Shown here piece by piece: positions 17,986 through 27,300 of a DNA stretch of 30,984 nt. Made by a program: the position numbers and the translations under genes. Location: NCBI GenBank assembly GCA_029204225.1, contig MU831951.1, positions 1 through 30,984 on the forward strand. The letters are read 5' to 3'. Positions within the stretch are counted from its first letter, which is position 1. Each line of letters starts with the position of its first letter. This stretch comes from Diphasiastrum complanatum (lineage: Eukaryota > Streptophyta > Lycopodiopsida > Lycopodiales > Lycopodiaceae). Under the pieces are notes generated by a model that saw only the letters and a program-made list of their open reading frames with translations, searched no databases and was not told where the DNA came from.

Positions 17986-19300
17986 AAATAATGCAGCATC
18001 TGATAGTTCATCATCCACTTCAGTATTGACTGGTGCGGATTCAATTCTTGAAACATGGTCAGCTAGATAATGTTGTTTCCCCTTGCGAACCACAACTCAA
18101 AAATTAAATTCAGTCAATAGAAGTAACCATCTTGCAATACGCCCTGTATTACACGTCTTGTTTACCAAATAAAGTAACGGTTGGTGATTTGTATAAAATA
18201 AGAAGTGTGTTTCCATAAGATAATGTCAAAATTTCTTTACAGAAAAATCATGACCAACACTTCACGTTCTGTTGTCGAATAATTTTTTTTTGAATCTGTA
18301 AGCTGCTTGCTTGCAAATCATATGGGATAGTCTTTCTTATATTCACCAGGCTGTGTCAAAACTGATCCAATAGCATATTTTGAGGCATCAGTGTGAACAT
18401 GAAATTCAATCGTCCAATCTAAATTCAATCGTGAGCAGTATCAGTGACGAAGCTAATGCTTTTTTCAATTTCTCAAAGGCTTCTAACGCTTCAACTATCC
18501 AAATAGGAACAATGGTCAGTTTGTATATAGGTCTTGCAAGATCAGCAAAGAATATAATGAAAATTCAATAATAATTTGCATGAACCATAAAAACATAAAC
18601 TTTGCAAATTGTTCATGGCGGTGGTAATTCCACGATGATTTTGATTTTGGAATAATCCATAGCAATGCCATGTCTTGATACCACATGCCCACGAACAACT
18701 CCGTGAGAAACCCATAACTGACACTTTTTGGATTTAAGAAAATTTGGTACTTGCGACAACGTTTAAATACTTTTTCCAACCGATCGGTCTATATCTGCAC
18801 TATGGACTCCGAGATCATCCAAGTAAATTTCAAGAAAATTTCTGTAGATAGTCTTTAAAAGCAAACTACATCACTCTTTGGAATGAACTAGGTGCATTAC
18901 AGAGTCCAAAAGGCATTATTTTATAAGCATAAGTGGCCCATTCTGTTACAAAAGCTATTTTGTGACGATCTGCAAGTGCAATCTTGACCTAGTTGTAGCC
19001 ACTAAATCCATCCAAAAAACTGTAAGCTTCCACTCCAACAAGGTGGTCCAAAATGCTTTTAATAAAAGGTAACAGAAAGTGATCCTTTCGTGTCACTTTA
19101 TTCAAAGCCCATACAAATTCTCAATTTCTCACTCTTCTTAGGAACAATTACAATTGGCAAAATCCATTCCGTGTGCTCGATCTCATACATGAAATCGACT
19201 TCAAGCAATCTCTATAACTCTTTCTTTATCAAATTCGTAACATTAGAATTACAGCGATAGAATTTTGTGACCTTTGGAGCTGCATCAGACATTAGAGATA
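17986..19300 (-). pseudogene. Ty3/gypsy RT and RNase H remnant
   Basis: Reading the minus strand, RT begins around 19290 with recognisable ERVIEIA and EHTEWILPIVIVPKKSEKL-type segments in shifting frames. It keeps an intact catalytic YLDD (18814-18825, in EIYLDDLGVHS), then VFKRCRKYQIFLNPK. RNase H follows with FYTNHQPLLYLVNK, GRIARWLLLLTEF and ADHVSRIES near 18030-18210. Many stops are present. The Asp expected in TDHQ is Asn here (YTNHQ), so one RNase H acidic residue is lost. Confidence 0.85.
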
Positions 19301-20790
19301 TGGTATGCTCAATAATTGACGTCGGAATCCCTTTGAGATCTTTATAAGTTCAAGCGAAGAAATCTTGATACTTAATAAGCAATGTCCGTAGTGCTTGAAA
19401 CTGTTCAGGAGTAAGTTGTGCTCCAACTTGTACAATCTTTTCTGGTTCTCCTGGTTCAGCAAGATTCATAGGCTGTGTCCTAGCTGTGGGCCATCGTAAA
19501 TATCTTTCGATTTTGACACTTGTTTTTCAGGTTCACGATGTGCTTTTGGTAACATGATAACCACATCATCCAGAGTATAGCGTTTGAAATGCTCTGGCAT
19601 ATCATGCTGGACTTCATCTGAGTTCTCTTTTTTAAAAGGATTAGTCTTGGATCTTCGTTTAGCTTTCTTAACAGGAATCGATCATGGAGGTAATGACTTC
19701 TGAGAAGATGGATTTTTTTTTTAAGGTGATGACTTCTTGGACGGTGATGTCTTGCGAGAACTCTGACTTGAAGAATCATCCTTGACTTTTCCTCTGTCTT
19801 TATCCAATAAAGGTGACACATTCTTCGAATCAACCTTTTTTTTTTTCCATTTCAGGACCGTATTATAATGTTACTTAATTTGTTTCTTCGTTATTGGTCC
19901 TGTAATCTTGTCTCCCTTCAACCTAACTGCCTTTGGCGGTTTTATTGTTGGTTCATCGGGAATATCACATACTCCAAATCTGGTAGAATCCATGTGATTT
20001 AGAATCTGCTCATCGGTAAGTTCTGCATTGTCATCATAAGTCAAGGTGTGACTCACATAAATGACTTCATCTTCAATCGGACTGGTATGAGTTCCATTGA
20101 TACCCAAGCTACGTTCAATACGTTCAATGGAAAAGCGATCAATGTATCCAAAGTTCAAGTAATGAAATCTCGCTCAAGTCACGGACTGATTATCTCATAT
20201 AGCCTGTTGTACAATCAATTGTTGCAAGAGCTTGATTCCAGTTGATAGTATCAGTTTGAGAGTTATAATGAACTCCCCAATTTTTTACTGGTCGGTCATA
20301 GATATGATCCGTTGTTGATGAATCATCATCCTCTTTTTGGACTACTGGTTTAATAGTCTAAGTAATAGGATCAACTTTGACTGCACATTCACGATTTTCA
20401 AAAGTGATTTTTCCGGTACCTTAGTTATGAATTACTTGTGCAACTCGTAGTCATGGACGTCCTAATAGGACACGGTAGACTTTTGGTGTATCAGGGAAGT
20501 CCATTACTACAATAGTAATGACAAACTGAACTCCAGCAATTTTGACATGTATGTCTTTAACCATTCCTCGCGGATGAACTGTCGTTATCATGACGTATAG
20601 TTCTGAAGTAAATGGAAGAGCAGTATGATAGCGTGAGTTCCTCATACATCTTGAAACATGAAATCCACCTCTTATGTGCAATCTCTGTGATGAATTCAAG
20701 CCCAACACATATGGAATAAGAAAATGCAAACAAACTTACTTCAATCGGCAAAGTGCATGTTATCACATGCGACACTTCTGAAGTCCTTTT
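19301..20790 (-). pseudogene. Ty3/gypsy protease end and protease-RT linker
   Basis: At 20451-20729 the minus strand encodes the second half of a retropepsin domain: VKIAGVQFVITIVVMDF and VLLGRP, after which the expected Trp is a stop. The first half with the catalytic Asp-Ser/Thr-Gly is not recognisable and the element is replaced by a plus-strand copia at about 20790. Between protease and RT is a long linker with an acidic part (19871-20158) and a basic, serine-rich part (about 19680-19830), which matches nothing I recognise. The lineage may be Athila/Tat-like, judging only by this long linker. Confidence 0.7.
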
Positions 20791-21706
20791 GGGATGAAGC
20801 TGTTTCAACAACAACCTATATTCAGAATAGATGTCCTACTAAAGGTCCCTCAAACAAAACACCATTCAAAGTTTGGACACGCACCAAGCCTTCTCTATAA
20901 AACTTACGAGTTTTTGGATGTACTGCTTTTGTGCAGATTCCTCGCGATCTTAGAAAGAAGCTCGACTTCCAAAGTATCAAATGTATTCTCATCAGCTACA
21001 CTACTTTAGATCAAGCCTATCAGTTGTTTGATCCCATCGAGTCGAAGATATTCACTAGCCAGTATGTCATCTTTATTGAAAATCAGTTTCAAGACCTCAA
21101 AGGAAAAGGTAGTGCCCATGTAGCCGATCTGTCAGATTCTCCTGACATAGTGAACTTTCCAGTTCCTCACTTGACTATTCTCCTTGAAGGACCAAGCTCA
21201 TCTACTCTTGATGAACAATAAATCAATGGCGAATCAGAAGATAATGATGTTGCAGTTCAACAACTACAATATGATGAAAATGATGAACTTTCTCTATTAC
21301 CTAGAAGATCTTCAAGAGCAAGTAGACCACCTAACCGGTATATCGACGAGTCTGCAGCCTACCTTGTTCATGAGCCGATGTCTATTGAAGAGGCACTCAG
21401 TCAGCCTGATTCGGATCTCTGGAAAGAAGCTAAGATAAAGAGTATTCATTTCTTATCAAGAACCAGACATGGATGATGGCCAAATTACTTGCTAGTAGAA
21501 ATGTAGTTGATTGCAAATGGATTTTCGAAGTCAAGTACAATGAAGATGTAAGCATCAATAGGAAAAAGGCATGACTTGTTGCCAGAGGATTTTCTCAGGT
21601 ATATAATGTCGATTACATTGAGACTTTCAGTCCAGTAGTTAAGCATTCTTCTATTTGACTTTTGCTATCATTTGTCACTGTAGTAGATTTAAAAATACAT
21701 CAGATG
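20790..21706 (+). pseudogene. Ty1/copia integrase end to RT, interrupted by element B
   Basis: The plus strand begins in the C-terminal integrase region (YIQNRCPTK, then LRVFGC). It continues through KLDFQSIKCILISYT and FDPIESKIFTSQYVIF, an acidic linker, RRSSRASRPPNRY, and the beginning of RT in broken frames. It ends at IHQM, just where the conserved QMDV motif would continue; the next base is the first base of element B's LTR. At least four stops or frameshifts show it was already decayed or decayed afterwards. The rest of RT should lie beyond B's other LTR, outside the window. Confidence 0.85.
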
Positions 21707-22390
21707 TGTAAAAATTACAGCAAATAAGGACTCTAAAACACTTGAAATGATGAGGAAAACAATAGATTATGATTTCATAAGATTAGCACAAGTGGAACCA
21801 TCAAAATCCATCAAAAATCTATGCTTGAACCTCACTAAATGGCCCAAATCCTTGAAGAAAGCTTCACACGTGTGAAAGTACGGCCTCCCACAGTCTGAGT
21901 ACTGTACACCAGATCTACATTCAATCCTATAATCATTAGTAATCACAAGTACTCAAACAATTATGAACATAGAGAGCAATTGCACCATTATGAGAGAAAA
22001 AAAACATGAAATTGCTTGATTAATTCTGGTGAGATATCATCACCTATATATACATGATCCATCACGGTTTTGGGCAGGTATGAGTAGACCTAAACCTATC
22101 CCTAATGCTAATTTTGGTGGATCTTTCATCCCTACCAAGTTAGGGTTGGAATCTTGGAGATCCCTCAACAATGCAAAAATTACCAAAAATAGCTCCTATT
22201 TTTTCTCCCTTGTATCTAAGCATAATTTGGACTCATTCCAAAGGTTCTAACACTTAGGTCTACTTGAGAACATCCTTATGAATGGAATCCTATGCTATTT
22301 GGCACGTGTGACAAGCCACATCATGACCATCTAACTATTTACAAGTCATATGACCAAAACTAGTCAAGCTAGAATTGTGAATTTTTAACA
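21707..22390 (-). repeat. 3' LTR of copia element B
   Basis: In minus orientation the LTR starts TGTTAAAAATT at 22390, directly after a polypurine tract, and ends at 21707 with the complementary AATTTTTACA, giving about 684 bp with near-perfect terminal inverted repeats. It contains a TATA box (about 22044-22053) and two CACGTG motifs (22303-22308; palindrome 21863-21876). It interrupts the RT of a plus-strand copia. The left end could be 21705 instead of 21707. The partner 5' LTR is outside the window, so age and duplication cannot be read. Confidence 0.8.
21863..21876. promoter_or_regulatory. 14-bp G-box palindrome in LTR B
   Basis: TTCACACGTGTGAA is a perfect palindrome with CACGTG core. 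It is identical to the core at 7428-7441 and to the palindrome in element A's 5' LTR (24062-24075). In B it lies downstream of the TATA box. Confidence 0.6.
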
Positions 22391-22401
22391 CTCCTCCTCA
22401 C
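22391..22401 (-). other. polypurine tract of element B
   Basis: On the minus strand GTGAGGAGGAG directly precedes the LTR start TGTTAAAA, the standard position of the plus-strand primer for reverse transcription. Confidence 0.75.
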
Positions 22402-22404
22402 TAT

Positions 22405-23984
22405 CTAGCTTGGTTCAATCATTGCTTTACTAATCACTCCAAGTGATGATCTGAACTTCATAAAAGGTGTCTTTTGAAGTGGTTTAGTAAGTAGATCAGC
22501 TACACATTCATTGCTTGGAACATGCTCCAAAGCAATCTCCTTGGCTTGCACCATTTCTCTCACAAAGTGATGGCATATCTCAATGTCCTTAGATCTTGCA
22601 TGGAAGATTGGGTTAGATGCAAGGTGTTGGGCTGATATATTGTCATTGTAGATGATTGGTGCCTCCTCTGAATCCATGATCTTTAGTTCCACCAATAATC
22701 TCTTGATCCAAAGTACCTCCTTTGTAGTGGTTGTCAAAGCTTTGTACTCGGCCTCGGTTGAAGATAGAGATATAGTTTCTTGCTTTTTTGAAAGCCATGA
22801 AACCACACCTTCTCCTATGAAAGTTGAATAGGCACTTGTTGATTTCCTATCCCTCTTGTCCCCTACAAAATCTGAATCACTAAATGCATGAAGGTTAATC
22901 GCATCTCCTCTATATAGAATCCCAAAATCCAATGTACCCGAGATGTATCTTAGAATCCTCTTAGCCTTTTTCCAATGGATATTCAATGGCTTTTGCATGG
23001 ATTGGCTCAACCTACATACACTAAAGCTAAGATCTGGTCTAGTTATAGTGATCCACATTAAGGAACCTATAATTTGCCTAAACAAAGTGATGTCCATGAA
23101 GGATCTTTCATCATCTTCATTTGGCACTTTTACATCTTGCTCCATTGGTGTGTCAACACTTTTGCATACTTCCATCTTAAACTTCTTTAAAAGACTTTGA
23201 GCATAGTTTACTTGACTTATAAAGATAAAATCAGACCCTCTAAGTACTTCTATGCCTAAGATGAAGTTAAGACACCCTAGATCTACCATCTTGAACTCTA
23301 AGGATAGATCTATCTTGATTTTTTCAATACCATCAACACTATTTCCACTAATGATGATGTCATCTACATAAATGAGTAAAAGTACAATACCAACATCATC
23401 AAACTTAATGTAAAGAGTAGGATCATATTCACTCTGAACAAAAGAAAGTGAAATAAGATAACAATGTAGTTTTGAATTCCAAGATCTCGAGGCTTGCTTC
23501 AAGCCATAGATGCTTCTTTGGAGATGGCATACTTTGTTCTCCATTCCATGCTTGATGAACCCTTGTGGCTGCTCCATATAGATATCCTCTTCCAAAAAAC
23601 CATTCAAGAAAGCATTAGAGACATCCATTTGACATAGAATCCATCCAAAATGTGATGCAAGTGCAATGATTAGTCTTATTGTGACCATCTTGGCCACGGG
23701 TGCAAAAGTTTCCTCATAGTCTATCCCTCTCTCTTGAGCATAACCTTTTGCAACTAATCTTGCTTTATGTTTGTTAACACTCCCATTTGCATTCAACTTA
23801 AGCTTGAAGACCCACTTGCATCCTATTACATTCCTTTGAGGTCTCTCAACAAGCAACCAAGTTTCATTCTCAATCAAGGCATCATACTCATCCAACATAG
23901 CTTTATACCATTCTTTGGAGTTCAATGCATCTTCAACATTAGACGGTTCTTCAAAACTAGATAAAGCATAAGAAGTGGATGAGA
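22405..23984 (-). CDS. copia element B pol, C-terminal part (RT and RNase H)
   Basis: The frame is open from the insertion boundary (23984) to the stop at 22405-22407, only 14 bp before the LTR. RT motifs in order are GCKWVFKLKLN, KARLVAKGYAQ, QMDVSNAFLNG, YGLKQASRSWN and the catalytic YVDDIIISG. RNase H follows with AFSDSDFVGD, SLSSTEAEYKAL, a DNISAQHLASNP segment and the ending ADLLTKPL. No stop or frameshift is present. It is the downstream half of the same polyprotein as 29793-30984; the two halves are separated by the 5.8-kb element A and its duplicated TGAGA, and they agree in frame. Its disruption makes B non-functional as a whole. Confidence 0.93.
23980..23984. repeat. target-site duplication, left copy (TGAGA)
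   Basis: TGAGA immediately precedes the 5' LTR of element A and is repeated immediately after its 3' LTR (29793-29797). Five base pairs is the usual duplication length for copia integrases. Confidence 0.95.
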
Positions 23985-24061
23985 TGTGAAAATTGTCAAC
24001 ATTTCCTAGCTAGTTTGAGGCCTAAATTGGCTAAAATTGTAAATAGTTTTGGTTCTGGAGT

Positions 24062-24075
24062 TTCACACGTGTGAA
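24062..24075. promoter_or_regulatory. 14-bp G-box palindrome in U3 of element A
   Basis: TTCACACGTGTGAA lies about 80 bp into the LTR and about 130 bp upstream of the TATA box, a plausible place for an upstream activator site. The 3' LTR copy (29215-29228) has G instead of A at the last position, leaving the CACGTG core unchanged. Confidence 0.55.
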
Positions 24076-24197
24076 CCAGGCCACAATGTTTTTATTTACT
24101 GTATTTTTTCAGTATGATGAAGTGTCAAACTTCATACCCTTCAAAATGAGACCATTTTGATGTATTTTGGTCATATAAGCCATTTTTAGCTATTTTT

Positions 24198-24206
24198 CCT
24201 ATATAG
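24198..24206 (+). promoter_or_regulatory. TATA box of element A 5' LTR
   Basis: CCTATATAG lies about 215 bp into the LTR and is the best TATA candidate. In the 3' LTR the last base is T, giving TATATAT (29351-29359). Confidence 0.55.
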
Positions 24207-24639
24207 GGAATATCTAGGGTCAAGTACCTTCTAGAGAGAGGAGAGAGAGTCATCTTCCTCATCCATAAATAGTAGGGAAGTCGTGGAGAACAGGTTGGAG
24301 AAACCTTTTGTATGCTTCATTGAGATCAATAGATCATTGTCATTGTTTCTTCCTCCATTGAGAGCATTGTTGTGTGTATTGTCTTCAAGCTATTGTGTAT
24401 GATCTTAGGTGCTTTCCAAAAGTGGTAGGCTGATGTATTATGGACTGTATAATGCTATTTTGGGCCGCACTTGATGTTTATGGAAGTTTCCATTTGTGAT
24501 AAATGTTTTTTGATCAAGTTCTTTGCATTCTAGGTAGCATAGAATGTGTTGCCAATTCCTAGCTTATGTAGTTTGGAGTGCAAGCATTCAAGCCAATGAT
24601 CTTGGAGTTTAGATCCACTTAGGATTTGTATTTTTCACA

Positions 24640-24651
24640 TGGTATCAGAGC
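24640..24651 (+). other. primer-binding site of element A
   Basis: TGGTATCAGAGC begins at the first base after the LTR's terminal CACA and is a perfect 12-base match to the usual initiator tRNA-Met primer site. Confidence 0.95.
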
Positions 24652-25188
24652 TGGTTGGCTTCTATTTACAATAAGTATTCCATTTTTGGTGATATTTGGA
24701 TGTTTGATCAAGTTCTAGCATGATTTTGCATTGCTTTGTTGATCAAATCTTACTAACCTTTGTTTTGTGAGTTGAACTTGTGGATCAAAAGCATATTTCA
24801 GGTCTATTGAAGATCAGAGGCTGAAAAGAAACTATTTTGGATCAGATCATAACACCTAATCATTTGTGATTGTGAGGCTTGTGCATATTCAATACTAACA
24901 ATGTTCTTTTCAATCCTATTGTTGACAATCTCCATTCTTGGATGAACACTCTCCTTAAGTGGATGAAACTTCTCCTTAAGTGGATGACAAATGCTCTTTT
25001 GAGTGAGTGTGCAAAGTGTTGCATGTGTTTCAATCTTCCTTTCTATGCTTGGAAACCATCTAGGTTCAAGATAGAAGTGTTTTAGGGTCCTAAATCTTCA
25101 TAGATCTCTTTATCTATCATTTGTTGAGAGAAAAGTGAGTGCTAAGTGCTTTAGGACAAAACCTAAAAGTTGAAGAAACAATAGAATC
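24652..25188 (+). other. untranslated leader of element A
   Basis: Leader between the primer-binding site and the gag ATG. It contains a 21-bp tandem duplication (24951-24971 and 24972-24992, beginning CTCCTTAAGTGGATGA), which encodes nothing convincing. Confidence 0.7.
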
Positions 25189-27300
25189 ATGGCTTCCAAT
25201 GGTGGGATCATGCTAGAGTCTAGTGAAAGGTTGAGTTCATCAAACTACTCTACTTGGAAAGTGAGGATGGAGTCCTTACTTGAGTTGAATGAACTCATGG
25301 ACATAGTTGCAGAAATTGAAGAGAGACCTCTCACACTTCAAGAGCAACAAAGGTTTGATAAGAAGGCCAAAAGGGCTCTTCATATCATTAAAATGAATGT
25401 TACAAATGAACTTCTCAAGGAAGTTGGAAAGTGTCAAAGTGCAAGTGAGGCATGGAATGCCTTAAAGAAGCTCTTTGAATCAAAGTCCACATCTAGGGTA
25501 TTGACCCTAAGGAGACAAATATTTTCTAGTAGGCAAAGAGAGGGTGAAAGTGCTCATGCATTTATCTTGAGAGTTAAGTCCCTAAGTGATGATTTAGCAT
25601 GCATTGATGAGAACATAAAAGATGGTGAAATAGTCCAAGTTATGTTGAATGGTTTGCTAAATGAACATGCTAACCTTGTGCAAAGTTTTGCCATTCAAAG
25701 AGTCTTGCCAAGTGTGGTTGACTTGCAAGAAATCTTATTGGCTGAAGAACATAGGTTGCAATCAAAGCTTGATGGTGCATCCTTGCAAGGTGGAGGTGAA
25801 GAGGCTTTCTTCACAAAAGGCAAATTCAAGGGCAAAGGTAAAGGCAAAGGGAAATGGTCCAAAGGTGGTAACTTTGATCATGATGATCACTCTTCCTCTT
25901 CCTCTTCTACTAAGAACAATAAGTCAAAGTTCAAGTGCTTTTATTGTGGGATAAAAGGTCATTTTGCAAATGAATGTTATAAGAAGAAAAGAGAGCAAGG
26001 AGAGAGGCAAGGAAATCTTACAATAGATGAGGAAGAACATAACACATGTGAATCACTTGTTATGACTTCAAGTTTGTTAGCCAACATAGATGATAATGAT
26101 CCTTGGTGGATTGATAGTGGAGCCTCATCTCACATGACAAGACATAAGGAATACTTTACATCCTTATTGTCTTATGAGGGAGAAGGTAACATCATCTACA
26201 CTGCAAATGATGGTCAATGTGACATCAAAGGCATAGGCACTATTCCTATTTCCCTTTCAACAAATAGGAAAGCAAATCTTGAAAATGTTTTGTACATTCC
26301 TTCAATCACTAAGAATTTGCTTAGTGTAAGTCAAATGATTGACAAAGGACTTGATGTGGAGTTCATTGGAGATGCATGTTTGATAAGTAAATGTGGATCC
26401 TTGATTGCTCAAGGTAGGAGGCATGGTAAACTTTTCAAGCTTGATGCATGTGTGATCTCTAATCATGAAGGATGTATGGCTAGGGAGCAATTGACAAACC
26501 AAGAAGTTTGGCACAAGAGGTTGGGCCATCCCAACTTCAAATCTTTGGAGGTAATGGCAAAGAAAGAGCTTGTTCTTGGTCTCCCTAAAAGTCTTGTTGC
26601 AAACAATAGTGTTTGTGAACATTGTGCCTTGTCCAAATCTCATAGACTTGCTTATTCTAGATCTACTTCTAGATCTAAAGAAGCTTTTCAACTTGTGCAT
26701 TCTGATATTCATTCTTCTAGTACAACTAGCAATGGTGGGGCAAAGATGTATGCAACTTTCATTGATGACTTTAGTAGGTATACTTGGATCTATCTTCTTA
26801 AAAGTAAGGATGAAGTGTTTGCTGCATTTGTCAAGTTCAAGAATGAAATGGAAAACCAATTCAATACAAAGATCAAATGCTTAAGATCTGATAATGGAGG
26901 GGAATACACCTCAAATAGGTTCAAAGACTTTTGTATAGCACATGGGATTAAGAGGGAGATGTCTAGTCCTAGGACTCCACAACAGAATGGAGTGGCCGAG
27001 AGGAAGAATAGAACCCTTTGTGAATGTGCCAAGGCAATGAGACTACATGCTAATCTTGCTAAGTCTTTTTGGGGGGAAGCTTTAGCATGTGCTAACTATC
27101 TATGTAATAGATGGACAAGTGCTTCCTTGGATGGTAAAACTCCTCATGAGGTTCTTTATGGTAGAAGGCCGAGTGTCAAGCATTGTAGGATCTTTGGATG
27201 TACATGTTTTGTCAATATCACACTTGATGATAGAACTAAAGAAGATCCTTCATCAAAGAAGGGTGTGTTTGTTGGCTATAGTGAAGTAAGCAAGGCTTAA
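25189..27300 (+). CDS. element A gag, protease and integrase (ends at premature TAA)
   Basis: This frame gives 703 codons from the ATG at 25189. Gag (about residues 1-240) has the copia UBN2-type region with TWKVRMESLLELNEL. A lysine/glycine-rich stretch precedes a perfect CCHC zinc knuckle (C250-C263, CFYCGIKGHFANEC). Protease shows DSGA at D309. Integrase has its zinc region at H442, H447, C476 and C479, and a catalytic triad D506, D568, E604 with the D-D-35-E spacing of retroviral-type integrases. The core continues to FGCTCF and VFVGYS. TAA at 27298-27300 ends the frame in the middle of the conserved segment after integrase, and the same frame resumes right after it. Family members normally have a single polyprotein here, so I read the TAA as a point mutation. 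The start is supported by position, length and the gag N-terminus. Confidence 0.95.
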   Translation: MASNGGIMLESSERLSSSNYSTWKVRMESLLELNELMDIVAEIEERPLTLQEQQRFDKKAKRALHIIKMNVTNELLKEVGKCQSASEAWNALKKLFESKSTSRVLTLRRQIFSSRQREGESAHAFILRVKSLSDDLACIDENIKDGEIVQVMLNGLLNEHANLVQSFAIQRVLPSVVDLQEILLAEEHRLQSKLDGASLQGGGEEAFFTKGKFKGKGKGKGKWSKGGNFDHDDHSSSSSSTKNNKSKFKCFYCGIKGHFANECYKKKREQGERQGNLTIDEEEHNTCESLVMTSSLLANIDDNDPWWIDSGASSHMTRHKEYFTSLLSYEGEGNIIYTANDGQCDIKGIGTIPISLSTNRKANLENVLYIPSITKNLLSVSQMIDKGLDVEFIGDACLISKCGSLIAQGRRHGKLFKLDACVISNHEGCMAREQLTNQEVWHKRLGHPNFKSLEVMAKKELVLGLPKSLVANNSVCEHCALSKSHRLAYSRSTSRSKEAFQLVHSDIHSSSTTSNGGAKMYATFIDDFSRYTWIYLLKSKDEVFAAFVKFKNEMENQFNTKIKCLRSDNGGEYTSNRFKDFCIAHGIKREMSSPRTPQQNGVAERKNRTLCECAKAMRLHANLAKSFWGEALACANYLCNRWTSASLDGKTPHEVLYGRRPSVKHCRIFGCTCFVNITLDDRTKEDPSSKKGVFVGYSEVSKA

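Larger units (their letters stand above)
23985..24639 (+). repeat. 5' LTR of element A
   Basis: It starts TGTGAAAA and ends TTTTCACA, a perfect 8-bp terminal inverted repeat. It holds a G-box palindrome (24062-24075), a TATA box (about 24198-24206, CCTATATAGGG) and a GA-rich stretch soon after (24234-24250). It differs from the 3' LTR at 24075, 24101, 24206, 24454 and 24626. Confidence 0.97.

Noticed and set aside
26302-26859. 185-residue ORF antisense to element A integrase
   Set aside because: It is a shadow of the strongly supported gag-pol frame, with no independent motif.
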